From contig WQZB01000028.1 of NCBI GenBank assembly GCA_009780955.1, positions 1 through 52,141 on the forward strand: a stretch of DNA of 52,141 nt, read 5' to 3'. This document shows, piece after piece, positions 1-8,775 of the stretch. Source of the stretch: Polyangiaceae bacterium. GTDB taxonomy: Bacteria; Myxococcota_A; Polyangia; Polyangiales; Polyangiaceae. The notes under the pieces are model-generated. The model saw only the letters and a program-made list of their open reading frames with translations. It was not told the DNA's origin and did no database searches. Within the stretch, counting starts at the first letter, position 1. Each line of letters opens with the position of its first letter. Position numbers and translations under genes: made by a program.

Positions 1-106
1 AGAGCCCGTTGAGCAAGCCCACGAGAATCGGCTTGTGCTCTTCGGTGCCGAAGATGCGCTTGAACACAAAGTCCGTTTTGGGATCGGCGAATGCCGGCCG
101 GGCCAT
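1..106 (-). CDS. Rpn-family recombination-promoting nuclease / putative transposase (5' part, cut by window edge)
   Basis: Reading leftwards from an ATG at 106-104 gives about 35 residues starting MARPAFADPKTDFVFKRIFG, which is the typical opening of Rpn-family (PD-(D/E)XK nuclease transposase-like) proteins, where a 'DPKxDFVFKxIFG' block follows the start. The rest lies outside the window. Family members are DNA endonucleases that promote RecA-independent recombination, and many bacteria carry several copies. It is divergent from the DUF3160 gene with 134 bp between the starts. Identification rests on this short N-terminal block only, but the block is distinctive. Confidence 0.7.
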   Translation of the reverse strand, partial: MARPAFADPKTDFVFKRIFGTEEHKPILVGLLNGL

Positions 107-240
107 GACTCAACACCTAGCACGCGAGCACGCGCCAAGCCGCCTCCTTGAAGAGATCGGCGATGCTTCAGTTAGAACATCTCGGGATCGTTGCATCTTG
201 TCACACTCGGTCGTTGATTGACGACAAGAATGGCGATCCC

Positions 241-3078
241 ATGCACTCGATCCGCCGGCACTTCGCGTCCGTTGTCGTTCTCTTCGCGCTTGGATTTGTG
301 GGGTGTTCCCATACCATGCTCGTACGCTCGACCGGCGCGAACAACGCTGGCGTCGTCCCTCGGCAAGCACCCCCGCCTTCTGCCTCTGCCGGGCCCCCGT
401 TGTCGGTGGACGAGATCTGCACGCGGACGCCAATTGCGCGTGCGGCGAGCCTGCCCAGGAAAAAGCCGTTCACCGATCTGTCGGGTCTCGACCCGCAATG
501 CGGCGACGAGAACTACTTCTGCAACGCCGTTGCCAAGACGCCCGATCCGACGGCAACGTGTTTCGTCGCCAACGACAACATCGCCCGCGCCGAGCGAGAG
601 AGCCGGGCGCAACGAGGTCTCGCGGCATCGACGTTGGCAGAATGGGACGGCACGACAACGCCGAAGTATCTCGACCGAATCGACGCGCACTTGCACCTCA
701 CGCCGGAGGAGCACGACAAGCTCTGGAAGAATCACTTCGTGGTGCTCGATCGACTCGCTTTCGTCGACTACGCGAGCGCTTTGCACGAAGTCTTCCAAGA
801 AGAGCTTCCGCTTTTCGTCGGGGTCGATCCGATCCTCCACGCCGTCTATCGAGGCACCGAGCTCGCACTCGAGCGCGTCGAGCGAAAGCGCCTCGCTCCT
901 GCACTTGCGTCGCTCCTGAAGAAGCTTCGTACGTCTCTTGGCACATCGGCGGCAACGATGGACGCCGAAACCCGGGCTGATCTCGACATCTATCTCGGCG
1001 TGGCGGCAACTCTCACCGATTCGAATTTCGACGACTCCAGCGAACCAAAACCATCGCTCTCGCTCCTGAAGAACCCAAAGAGCGACGCGACGATTCGGGC
1101 GCTCCGCGAGAAGGCAACCAACAATCGTGAACTGGAAAAGGTCGATCTCTTTGGCCGCGAGCGCATGATCGACTTCTCGCAGTTCGAGCCGCGCGGGCAC
1201 TACGCGCCGGACGGCTCGACGACCGAGCCCTTGTCGAACTACTTCATGGCAATGATGTGGCTCTCGCGCCTGGAGCTGAATCTCGTCTCGCGCTCGTCAC
1301 GAAGCAGTAGCGAGTTTCCCGATCCAAACGAGACGCCGCGCGAGGTCAAAGACGCACTCGCGCTCGCGGAGCTCATTGAACGTTCGGGCGCGTTGACGGA
1401 GCTTCGCGCGTTCGATGAGGTCTACTCGACCTTCTCCGGGCACCGTGAGGACGTGTCTCCGGCGAAGCTCCTCGCGCTGGCAAAAGCGAACAGCATACGA
1501 TCCACCGACGCGTCGGCCGCGCCAAAGCTCAAAGCGGCGATCGGCACTGATTTCAAGCGCACCGCACGCACGCACTTCACACCCGAAGGCGCCCCCGATC
1601 TTCCGGTGATCTTCACGATGATGGGTCCGCGCATCGTGCCGGACGTGGCGCCGCTCACGCGCGTCGTCCACGACGAAGTCCCAGATCGCAAGTGGCTCAC
1701 GGCGGCTGACGTCGGTTACATCCTTGGCCATAATCGCGCGCGCGCGTTCATCGACGACTTCGATGACTTCGATCATTTCCCAGGCTTGCCCGACAAATTC
1801 AAAGCGGCGCGCGAAGAGCTGCAGAAAAACACGTCGGCATCGAAAGACATCTATGGCCTATGGCTTCGATCGGTGTTGGCACTCGGGACCCGGCCACAAG
1901 GCGTCGTGCCGTCGTTCATGAAAACCGATGCCTACGCCGATCATCGGCTCAACTCCGCCCTCGTTGGGTACGGGCAGATCCGGCACACGTTCGTCCTGCA
2001 AGCAGCGCAGGGGTACGACGCCTATGGCTGCGAGATCCCCGATGCGTACGTCGAACCGCTGCCCGCGGTGTTCGATAGGCTCCTCGATCAGATCCGCGCG
2101 ATGAAGGCGCAGTCGGGTGGTTGGAACGGCCTCGAGCGCGTGCTCGCAATGCTCGCCGACATCGCGCACGACGAGACGAGCGGACGCGTCCTCAGCGAAC
2201 CCGAGCGACGCTGGCTCGCGATGGTCTCGGAGAGCGTTCCAACGGGCGGATACGGGAGAGACTCGGGAGCGCCGCCGTTGTGGACCGGCTGGTACTTCGA
2301 CATGTTCGAGGATCGCCAGCACGGCGCGACCAAGGCAACGTCCTTCATCGCCGACTACTTCACACTCACGAATGCAAATCGAGTTCTTTACTTGGGTGCA
2401 GAAGGTCCGCGTCTCGCCGTCTTCATCGTCGATGCTGGCGGTGAGCCGCGAGCGATGGTCGGTCCGGTCGCGAAAGGATTCGAAGCAAACACCCCAATCG
2501 CGGGACGTCTTTCGGACGACAAAGTCTTTGGCGATGGAGTCACCAAGACCGCAGGCTGGCGTACGAGTTACGCTGTTGCGCCGCGCGTAGAGCCCGCGCT
2601 CGGACTCGAAGGTCAGATCGTCCGCTGCGGCTCGGGCGAGTCGGAACCGTGGATGATCCCAGCACCGAAGGTCCCCGACGGGCCGGCCGACAACAAAGAA
2701 ACCGAGTGGCGAATCGCGATCCGAAGCACTCGGGCGTCCACCGGGCCAACCACGATCACGCTGCTCGATCATCACGGGGATCCGTTGACAGCAAAGCTGA
2801 CGATCGATGTCGATCGCGAGTGGAAGATTGCGGTCTTCGACATGCCTCCGGAACTCGCGAAGTCGCGCTTCGGCGTCGAAGCGTTTCACCTCCGCGTCGA
2901 AGACTTGGCGCGGTCACGAACGGGAACCGGCTCCTACGATTACACGAGCACGCCGAGCGTCTTCGTGCGCCAGTACGACGGCGACGACAGCGTTGAACGG
3001 ATGCCTACGTTGCCCAAGGGTGTCGGTGCGTTTGCGATTGGCGTGTTGCCAAGTACCGTCAAGGAGCAGCGTAGGTAG
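241..3078 (+). CDS. DUF3160 domain lipoprotein
   Basis: A 945-residue protein. The ATG at 241 is chosen because it opens a lipoprotein signal peptide (basic start MHSIRR, hydrophobic core, lipobox FVGC near residue 22), whereas the longer frame begins with TTG at 148 and would bury this signal. The mature N-terminus is Pro/Ser-rich. The block around 'VDYASALHEVFQEELPLFVG' and 'DPILHAVYRGTELAL' matches what I remember of DUF3160 proteins, large exported proteins of myxobacteria and some other phyla with no established function. It is probably anchored in the outer membrane or on the cell surface. No catalytic motif can be pointed to. It stands alone; the next gene starts 63 bp downstream. Confidence 0.72.
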   Translation: MHSIRRHFASVVVLFALGFVGCSHTMLVRSTGANNAGVVPRQAPPPSASAGPPLSVDEICTRTPIARAASLPRKKPFTDLSGLDPQCGDENYFCNAVAKTPDPTATCFVANDNIARAERESRAQRGLAASTLAEWDGTTTPKYLDRIDAHLHLTPEEHDKLWKNHFVVLDRLAFVDYASALHEVFQEELPLFVGVDPILHAVYRGTELALERVERKRLAPALASLLKKLRTSLGTSAATMDAETRADLDIYLGVAATLTDSNFDDSSEPKPSLSLLKNPKSDATIRALREKATNNRELEKVDLFGRERMIDFSQFEPRGHYAPDGSTTEPLSNYFMAMMWLSRLELNLVSRSSRSSSEFPDPNETPREVKDALALAELIERSGALTELRAFDEVYSTFSGHREDVSPAKLLALAKANSIRSTDASAAPKLKAAIGTDFKRTARTHFTPEGAPDLPVIFTMMGPRIVPDVAPLTRVVHDEVPDRKWLTAADVGYILGHNRARAFIDDFDDFDHFPGLPDKFKAAREELQKNTSASKDIYGLWLRSVLALGTRPQGVVPSFMKTDAYADHRLNSALVGYGQIRHTFVLQAAQGYDAYGCEIPDAYVEPLPAVFDRLLDQIRAMKAQSGGWNGLERVLAMLADIAHDETSGRVLSEPERRWLAMVSESVPTGGYGRDSGAPPLWTGWYFDMFEDRQHGATKATSFIADYFTLTNANRVLYLGAEGPRLAVFIVDAGGEPRAMVGPVAKGFEANTPIAGRLSDDKVFGDGVTKTAGWRTSYAVAPRVEPALGLEGQIVRCGSGESEPWMIPAPKVPDGPADNKETEWRIAIRSTRASTGPTTITLLDHHGDPLTAKLTIDVDREWKIAVFDMPPELAKSRFGVEAFHLRVEDLARSRTGTGSYDYTSTPSVFVRQYDGDDSVERMPTLPKGVGAFAIGVLPSTVKEQRR

Positions 3079-3141
3079 TCTAAATGCGACACTACTTGTG
3101 TGGAAGTAGCGCCGTAGGGAAGGCGTTCTCAGAAAGCTTTC

Positions 3142-4083
3142 ATGGATAAGTGGATCGCCCTCGTCAACAACATAGGGTTCGGCGTCATCTGGCTCGTCTA
3201 CTTCGGCCTTGGCGTCTTGTTCTTTCGATGGTTCCGCAAAAGCAGCCGGCGGGCTCGTACCCTGGCTGCCCTCGCCTGCGTCGTGCTCTTTCCCCTGTAT
3301 GCCTTTTACGTCAATGCCACGCTGCTCACGGAGACAGATCCGAAGTACTGCACACATATAGACGACCTTTTCGGCGAGGAGATCCCCACCGCACAGCCTT
3401 TGGCGACTCCCTATGTGTATCTCTTCGTAGCCCTGTACGTTGCAGCGACCATGGCGTACTTCGCATGCCGCCATGCGCGTCAACGTGAGCCGTCGGTTGT
3501 GGCCTCACCCGCTGGCGTTGGTCTCCTGATGCTTGGCTTTCTGGCAGTTGTGCTCACGGTCCTTCAGCTCCTCCCTCAGTTCGTGCACGTTGGGATCATG
3601 ACGGTATTGTTCGGCCCTTTGGTTCTTCTATTCGCCGGGGTCTGGGGTGCGATGTGGTGCCCGGTCATTGTCGCCGTGGTTTTCGGTCGCGAGCTCGTTC
3701 TCGCTCTGCGGACCGCGTTCAAGCGCCGTATGGGATGGCGATATGGTGTGCGGACGTTGATGGTTGCCCTCGGCGTTGCTTTCGTTTGGGCGGCGATCCC
3801 GGCGGTCGCCGCTGGGGATGCAACGGCGTCGTGGCGCGTGTTTTCGAGAACATATGGATGGTTCTTCAGCAAAAACCCGAAGCCGCCATTGTGTGGACAC
3901 CACGGCGTGGACACCTCGGTTCACAAGGGGCCAACAAGGATCCACCATATCGTTATAGCCTTGGCTCGCAAGGGACCGACGTCGTACAAACCGGTCCCGG
4001 TTCAGGGAGGCTCGTCGTTTTGTCCTCATGCTCGCGAGCGCATTGCTCGCAGGTGCCGGTTTCCTATAAAATCATCCATCTAG
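3142..4083 (+). CDS. multi-pass membrane protein of unknown function
   Basis: A 313-residue protein I do not recognise. It shows about six hydrophobic segments (near residues 8-28, 38-56, 91-107, 120-142, 150-180 and 205-225), so it should sit in the inner membrane. The last 85 residues are hydrophilic, with several Cys and His residues, and read less like a natural domain than the first 225, so a frameshift or a decayed 3' end is possible; no alternative frame gave a recognisable continuation. The start ATG at 3142 fits the first membrane helix. It ends 10 bp before the next gene on the same strand and may be co-transcribed with it. Confidence 0.5.
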   Translation: MDKWIALVNNIGFGVIWLVYFGLGVLFFRWFRKSSRRARTLAALACVVLFPLYAFYVNATLLTETDPKYCTHIDDLFGEEIPTAQPLATPYVYLFVALYVAATMAYFACRHARQREPSVVASPAGVGLLMLGFLAVVLTVLQLLPQFVHVGIMTVLFGPLVLLFAGVWGAMWCPVIVAVVFGRELVLALRTAFKRRMGWRYGVRTLMVALGVAFVWAAIPAVAAGDATASWRVFSRTYGWFFSKNPKPPLCGHHGVDTSVHKGPTRIHHIVIALARKGPTSYKPVPVQGGSSFCPHARERIARRCRFPIKSSI

Positions 4084-4093
4084 CGAGAGAACG

Positions 4094-4843
4094 ATGCCTT
4101 CAAATCCTGACTCACGATTTGGCGATATTCCATTGGTCGTGCAAGACACTCTCACCTATTTGATCGAGACGGCAAAGAGCAGTTTTCGGGACGACCTTTC
4201 AAGCATCGTGCTTTTTGGCAGTGGCGCCGAAGGCCGTCTACGGACGACGTCCGACCTCAATCTGATGATTGTACTCAAACAATTTCAGCAAGAGCGGGTC
4301 GATGGTTTCCGTGAGCCGATGCGGATGGCTCACGTTGCCATGAAAGCGGTAGCGATGTTCATCCTGGAAACGGAACTGACCATGGCAGCCAATCTCTTTC
4401 CCGTTAAATTTGGCGATATTGCCCGTCGGCATCGCGTACTGTTTGGCGAGATGCCTGCCGCGTTGTGCGCCATCTCGTCGGAAGCCCAAAAGCGGCAGTT
4501 GCGCGAAATGTTGATGAATCTCAACCTGCGTTTACGGCAAAACTATGTGTTGAACAGCTTGCGGGAAGAGCAACTGGCTATGGTCGTTGCCAACACCGCC
4601 GGCTCGCTGCGTACAGCGGCTTCTACTCTGCTCGAATTGGAAGGCAGGGAGGCCGGCTCTCCCAAAGCCTCGCTCAAGGCCGTTGCAAGTTCGCTTGATG
4701 GTGGGTCGTGGACCGAGACGCTGGCAAGTATCTCAGAAGCCAGAGAAACGATGAATTTGCCGGCAGGCACGGCAGGATCGACGCTTTTCCAGATCTTGAG
4801 GATGATCGAGGTCATGCAGCGGCGCGTCGAGGGGCTGGACTGA
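4094..4843 (+). CDS. nucleotidyltransferase-fold protein (MNT-like) with altered second catalytic Asp
   Basis: A 249-residue protein. Residues about 40-62 read LFGSGAEGRLRTTSDLNLMI, the Gly-Ser plus Asp-x-Asp signature of the minimal nucleotidyltransferase fold, which transfers a nucleotide to a protein, RNA or small molecule. The usual second Asp is Asn here (SDLNL instead of SDLDL), so metal binding may be weakened or absent. The C-terminal 130 residues look helical. The stop codon is 4 bp before the Gly/Cys-tailed membrane protein gene, which is followed within 10 bp by a radical SAM gene, so the three are almost certainly one operon. Base composition is noticeably less GC-rich than the DUF3160 gene, which hints at transfer. 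Substrate unknown. Confidence 0.65.
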   Translation: MPSNPDSRFGDIPLVVQDTLTYLIETAKSSFRDDLSSIVLFGSGAEGRLRTTSDLNLMIVLKQFQQERVDGFREPMRMAHVAMKAVAMFILETELTMAANLFPVKFGDIARRHRVLFGEMPAALCAISSEAQKRQLREMLMNLNLRLRQNYVLNSLREEQLAMVVANTAGSLRTAASTLLELEGREAGSPKASLKAVASSLDGGSWTETLASISEARETMNLPAGTAGSTLFQILRMIEVMQRRVEGLD

Positions 4844-4847
4844 TATC

Positions 4848-5729
4848 ATGAATCCCTTCGATTGGTCCGGGCCGGAATTTTTGGTCTTTTACTTTTTTCT
4901 TTCATGCTTGATTCTTGCGCTGCTGGGGTGTCAGAAATACTATTTCCGCTGGAAGAATTCTGGTGTCATCAAGGCATTGACAACCGATGTCGAGACAGAT
5001 CCTTATCTGATTGCCGGCCTGCAAGGACGTGCCGATACGCTGGTTCGGGTTGCCTTGGTTGCCCTGCTGGAACGCGGATTGCTCCAAGCCGAAGGAAGCA
5101 AGCTGAAGGCGGTTCCCGGTGCGGTCGACTACGCGCGACACCCGCTCGACAAAGCGATTTTGGGTTTGTATAGAAATTCTGGCGAGGGAAAGGCCGTGTT
5201 TGCGGACACCATCGTGTGGTCTGAAGTCCGCAAGGTTCGTGAGCAGCTGTTGAAGATGGGGCTTCATGACCAGGGAAAATGGCTTCGGATCTTCAGCGGC
5301 TTTGTCGCCGTTGGCTTTCTGTGGCTCGTCGCGCTCGCAAAAATCATTGTTGCGCTGGAGCGCGGTCATCACAACATATTTTTCCTGCTCATCATGGCTG
5401 TTGTCGTGGCGAGAGTGGTGCAGAAAGTGATGACCGATAATATCGAAGCTCGTGTTCTCCGTGGGGTGCGTGAGCGGTTTGTCCAATTGGGCGCTCGATC
5501 TCCCTTCCTGCAATGGAATGGGATGACGGGTGAATTCACGTTCTATGTAGCAGTCTTCGGCTTTACGAATTTGCCATTAGGCATTGCTTCCACGATCCAA
5601 TCGCTCGACATTCTTCCTCCCGCACCACCGACTGTTGGCTCGTCCAGCAGTTCGTCTTGTGGCTCGTCCTCCTGTGGCTCGTCGTGTGGTGGCGGTGGGG
5701 GCTGTGGCGGCTGCGGCGGTGGCGGCTAG
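4848..5729 (+). CDS. TIGR04222-like membrane protein with Ser/Gly/Cys-rich C-terminal tail
   Basis: A 293-residue protein: an N-terminal membrane helix (residues about 9-27), a soluble region with a pattern 'DPYLIAGLQGRAD..VRVALVALLERGLL', two central membrane helices (about 153-170 and 178-195), a further hydrophobic stretch near 230-248, and a tail from residue 265 on made almost only of Ser, Gly and five Cys. This layout agrees with what I remember of TIGR04222 proteins, membrane proteins that end in a low-complexity Gly/Cys tail. The tail resembles core regions of ribosomally made peptides whose Cys/Ser residues are modified. The radical SAM gene 10 bp downstream is the natural candidate modifier. 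Modification is inferred; nothing in the sequence shows it directly. Confidence 0.7.
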   Translation: MNPFDWSGPEFLVFYFFLSCLILALLGCQKYYFRWKNSGVIKALTTDVETDPYLIAGLQGRADTLVRVALVALLERGLLQAEGSKLKAVPGAVDYARHPLDKAILGLYRNSGEGKAVFADTIVWSEVRKVREQLLKMGLHDQGKWLRIFSGFVAVGFLWLVALAKIIVALERGHHNIFFLLIMAVVVARVVQKVMTDNIEARVLRGVRERFVQLGARSPFLQWNGMTGEFTFYVAVFGFTNLPLGIASTIQSLDILPPAPPTVGSSSSSSCGSSSCGSSCGGGGGCGGCGGGG

Positions 5730-5738
5730 CGGCAACCG

Positions 5739-6758
5739 ATGATTCGTGACGGTTGGTTCCGTGGCCGCAAAACTACGGGGTTTACGCTCCAGTGGCATCT
5801 GACCAATGCCTGCCCGTATCAGTGCCGGCACTGCTACGATCGGCTCGACCGCCGAGAACTCGATCTCGCGCAAGCCCTGGCCGTAGTGGAAGACTTCCGC
5901 CGTTTCTGCCGCAGGCACCGGGTGACGCCGCACGTTTGCCTGACCGGGGGGGATCCGCTCCAATACTCTCATTTCTGGGCGCTTTACGCCGCCATTACCA
6001 AAGCGGAGATGCGCATTTCAATCCTCGGAAATCCTATTTCGGCGGCGCGGATCGAACGGCTCATGGCAATAAGGCCACCCGATTACTATCAGGTAAGCCT
6101 TGAAGGGTTTGAAGAACACAATGATTCGATTCGCGGCAAGGGCCATTTCAGACGGGTCATGCGGTTTCTGGAAGACGCCCGACTGCTGCGACTGCAAACA
6201 CACGTCATGCTGACGTTAACGCAGGCCAATGTATCCCACGTCGTTGCGTTGGGCGATTTCCTGCGTGGCCGCACCCCATGTTTTACTTTCAACCGCCTCT
6301 CTCGAGTCGGCAACGGCGCGGCGTTGGCATTACCAACGAAAGAGCACTACATGCGCTTTCTGCGGTCCTACCTGCAGAGCGCACGTCACAACCCCATCTT
6401 GCGGCTCAAGGACAATCTATTCTGCCTTGCGGTGTCGGACGACTCAAGGCACGGCAAACGCTCCGGGATGCGCGGTTGCACCGGACATGGTTGCGGCGCG
6501 GCGTTCAATTTCGTCGCGTTGCTCCCCGACGGTGAGATCCATGCCTGCCGTAAGTTTCCATCCTTGATCGGCAATCTACACACATCGAACATGGAAGCAA
6601 TTTACCGAAGTGAGGCTGCACGTCGTTACCGCGTCGGCCCGGGCGGCTGCGCAAAGTGTAAACATCGGCAACACTGCAATGGATGCATGGCCGTTGTCTA
6701 TGGATGCGGCCTTGATCCACTTCGGGCGCGAGATCCATTCTGCTTCGCCGAAATGTAG
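5739..6758 (+). CDS. radical SAM/SPASM protein, putative modifier of the Gly/Cys-tailed membrane protein
   Basis: A 339-residue protein. The radical SAM cluster motif CX3CX2C is at C25, C29 and C32 (ACPYQCRHCY), followed by a 'LTGGDPL' SAM-binding block. The C-terminal third carries a SPASM-type Cys set (GCTGHGCG, HACRKFPSLIGNL, GCAKCKHRQHCNGC, GCG and a final C near the end), which holds auxiliary Fe-S clusters in peptide-modifying enzymes such as sactipeptide and quinohemoprotein maturases. The opening 'FTLQWHLTNACPYQCRHCY' reminds me of maturases linked to thio(seleno)oxazole-type peptides, but I cannot confirm the subfamily. It is the last gene of the cassette with 4094-5729. Likely cytosolic, acting on the Cys/Gly tail. 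Confidence 0.85.
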   Translation: MIRDGWFRGRKTTGFTLQWHLTNACPYQCRHCYDRLDRRELDLAQALAVVEDFRRFCRRHRVTPHVCLTGGDPLQYSHFWALYAAITKAEMRISILGNPISAARIERLMAIRPPDYYQVSLEGFEEHNDSIRGKGHFRRVMRFLEDARLLRLQTHVMLTLTQANVSHVVALGDFLRGRTPCFTFNRLSRVGNGAALALPTKEHYMRFLRSYLQSARHNPILRLKDNLFCLAVSDDSRHGKRSGMRGCTGHGCGAAFNFVALLPDGEIHACRKFPSLIGNLHTSNMEAIYRSEAARRYRVGPGGCAKCKHRQHCNGCMAVVYGCGLDPLRARDPFCFAEM

Positions 6759-6998
6759 GGCAATCGTGGCGAAGCGAAATGGTTTGTTCATGGTTTGGCG
6801 ATGAGTATCCGCTCGGACCGAACCATATGGCAGCGCGCTTTCGAAGCTACGAAGTTCGCAACGAGCAGCGAATGGTGGGCAATGCAGAGCGGAACAACAC
6901 GCGACGTCGGAGATTGTCTCTGGGCGATGGAACGGCCAAGGCATAGTCTGGCTCTCAGCTTGCGTGTCACGCGTAAGGAATTGAACTGACCGCGGCCA

Positions 6999-8603
6999 TC
7001 ACATGCCCCACACCGTAATCGAGCGGCAATCGGCACGGCGCTCTTCTACGAAGACTTTCTCGTCCCAACTGCGCTCGCTCGGGTCGACAACGATCAAATG
7101 AGTTTCATCGGGGTGGCACTTGTCGGCGTAGCCAGCAGTCTGCTTCAACCCTTCTTCGATCGTCGTCTCCACCGAGCGGCGCTCACGCACTACTTTCATC
7201 TCCACCACGAATCGCTGCTCGGCTCGCTTCCCATTCACCTGCCGAAAGTACCGAACGAACAGATCTGCGCGCCCTCTTCCCAGCGCATACTCTCGCTCGA
7301 TTCGTCCGCCGCCGTTGACCACGCGCTGCAGCCAGGCTTGCAAGAGAAGCTGCGGTGCTGCCTCCTCGTAGACCGCTCGCTTGTTCCAGACCTCGGAATT
7401 CTCTCGATAGAACTGTTGGAAACCCGCGAGCAGCCCGCGGAAGTCGAGCCGGCCGTCGGCAAGAACGAAGGCCGTGCTCGGCACCTTGGCGGCAAAGTCG
7501 TCCTGGAGCATGGACGTGAGTGCTCGGGGGATGATTTCCCGATAGATCTCGTTGGCGATGCGGACCCCATTGGCCCTTTCTACCGTGATGAGTCCTAGGT
7601 CAACGACATATTGACGATCTTCGGTCGATGCCGACTGGCTCCACTCGCCGCCTTCGAGAATGGGTGCAATGACGCGCCGGACGCGCGGCTCTTTGAGCTT
7701 GTCCACGAGTTGATCGAGGTGCGTGTCGCGTCGGAGAATGAGCCGCTCCTTGGCTTCATCCACGTCGTCGAGAGTGATCGGTCGCGAGCGGTCTTGGAGC
7801 GCCGACATCTTCTCGGTCAGCTCTCGCGCCAGCGCGTTGACGAGCCAAGGCTGCCCACCCGTCATCGCCATCACTTTCGGATAGATCGACTCCTCGAAAA
7901 CCTGCCCCGTCTCGGCCGTGTGCTGCCCGTAGAGTTCACGAACTTCGGCCTCCGAGAAGTTTCCAAGCCGCAGCGACTCGGTTTTGATGTTGAAGGCGCT
8001 TCCCCCCGTGATGATCTCGCCCTTGGAGGTGTGGATGCGATAGTCGCGCACGTCGCGCACACCGCAGAGGATCACCGATTGGGGAAAAGGCGAGGGGCGA
8101 CCAACATAGCCGTCTCGAAGCTGACGCAGCACGGAGATGAGCGTATCGCCCACCAGCGAATCGATCTCATCGATCAGCAGGACGATCGGCTTCGGAGCGT
8201 GGCGGGCCCACTGGGTTAGCAGACCTTGCAATAGGGCTCCCGGTTGGCGAGACGCGCAGAACGAAGTCCCTTCGCGGGCGATCCAGCTTTCGGGAAACCA
8301 GATGTCGGCCTGATCGATCAGCCGCGTGGCGATCAATCGATCACCCATCGCAACGTCGTTGCGCGCGGCCTGGGCCATCTCGACGTTCATCCGCAGCGTG
8401 TCGTAGCGCCCCTCTGCGTTGAGCCGGTCGACGATCGCCTGCAGCAGCGTCGTCTTGCCCGTCTGCCGGGGCGCGTGAAGGACGAAGTACTTTTTCGCGT
8501 CGATGAGCTCCTGGATCTCGGGCCAGTTGATCCGCGTGAAAGAATCGATGCTGTAGTGCTCTGCGGGTTGGTTGGGGCCTGCGGTGTTGAAGTGTCGGGT
8601 CAT
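6999..8603 (-). CDS. AAA-like ATPase with C-terminal PD-(D/E)XK nuclease-like domain
   Basis: A 534-residue protein. Walker A is at residues about 43-52 (APRQTGKTTL), Walker B near 143-150 (IVLLIDEIDS), followed by a winged-helix-like region. The C-terminal 110 residues contain GRGRADLFV...RFVVEMK, the D...ExK arrangement of PD-(D/E)XK nucleases, and end in a conserved 'QTAGYAD...HLIVVD' block typical of such fusions. These AAA_35-type proteins are common, often in many copies, in myxobacteria and related genomes; their role is not settled, with defence or mobile-element control suggested. The gene stands alone, convergent with the radical SAM cassette and separated from it by 240 bp in which I see nothing. 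Confidence 0.75.
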   Translation of the reverse strand: MTRHFNTAGPNQPAEHYSIDSFTRINWPEIQELIDAKKYFVLHAPRQTGKTTLLQAIVDRLNAEGRYDTLRMNVEMAQAARNDVAMGDRLIATRLIDQADIWFPESWIAREGTSFCASRQPGALLQGLLTQWARHAPKPIVLLIDEIDSLVGDTLISVLRQLRDGYVGRPSPFPQSVILCGVRDVRDYRIHTSKGEIITGGSAFNIKTESLRLGNFSEAEVRELYGQHTAETGQVFEESIYPKVMAMTGGQPWLVNALARELTEKMSALQDRSRPITLDDVDEAKERLILRRDTHLDQLVDKLKEPRVRRVIAPILEGGEWSQSASTEDRQYVVDLGLITVERANGVRIANEIYREIIPRALTSMLQDDFAAKVPSTAFVLADGRLDFRGLLAGFQQFYRENSEVWNKRAVYEEAAPQLLLQAWLQRVVNGGGRIEREYALGRGRADLFVRYFRQVNGKRAEQRFVVEMKVVRERRSVETTIEEGLKQTAGYADKCHPDETHLIVVDPSERSWDEKVFVEERRADCRSITVWGM

Positions 8604-8775
8604 CGCGTCGCTCCGGAGGGACCTTCGGTGGGCTCAAGGCGGTTTCCCACGCAGTAGCCGCCCCGGCTTGCGCCCGCAAGCGCTCGTGGAATCGGGGTTC
8701 TTCGACCCATTCGAGGCCACCGACGATAGTGACATTGGCGACGCAGCCCGCCTCGATGGGTACCGCATGAGGCGT

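Noticed and set aside
6795..6989. Small plus-strand frame of 64 codons after the radical SAM gene, considered as a peptide substrate
   Set aside because: No Cys/Gly-rich core and no good ribosome binding site, and its codon use looks random. The Gly/Cys tail of the 4848 gene is a much better candidate substrate.
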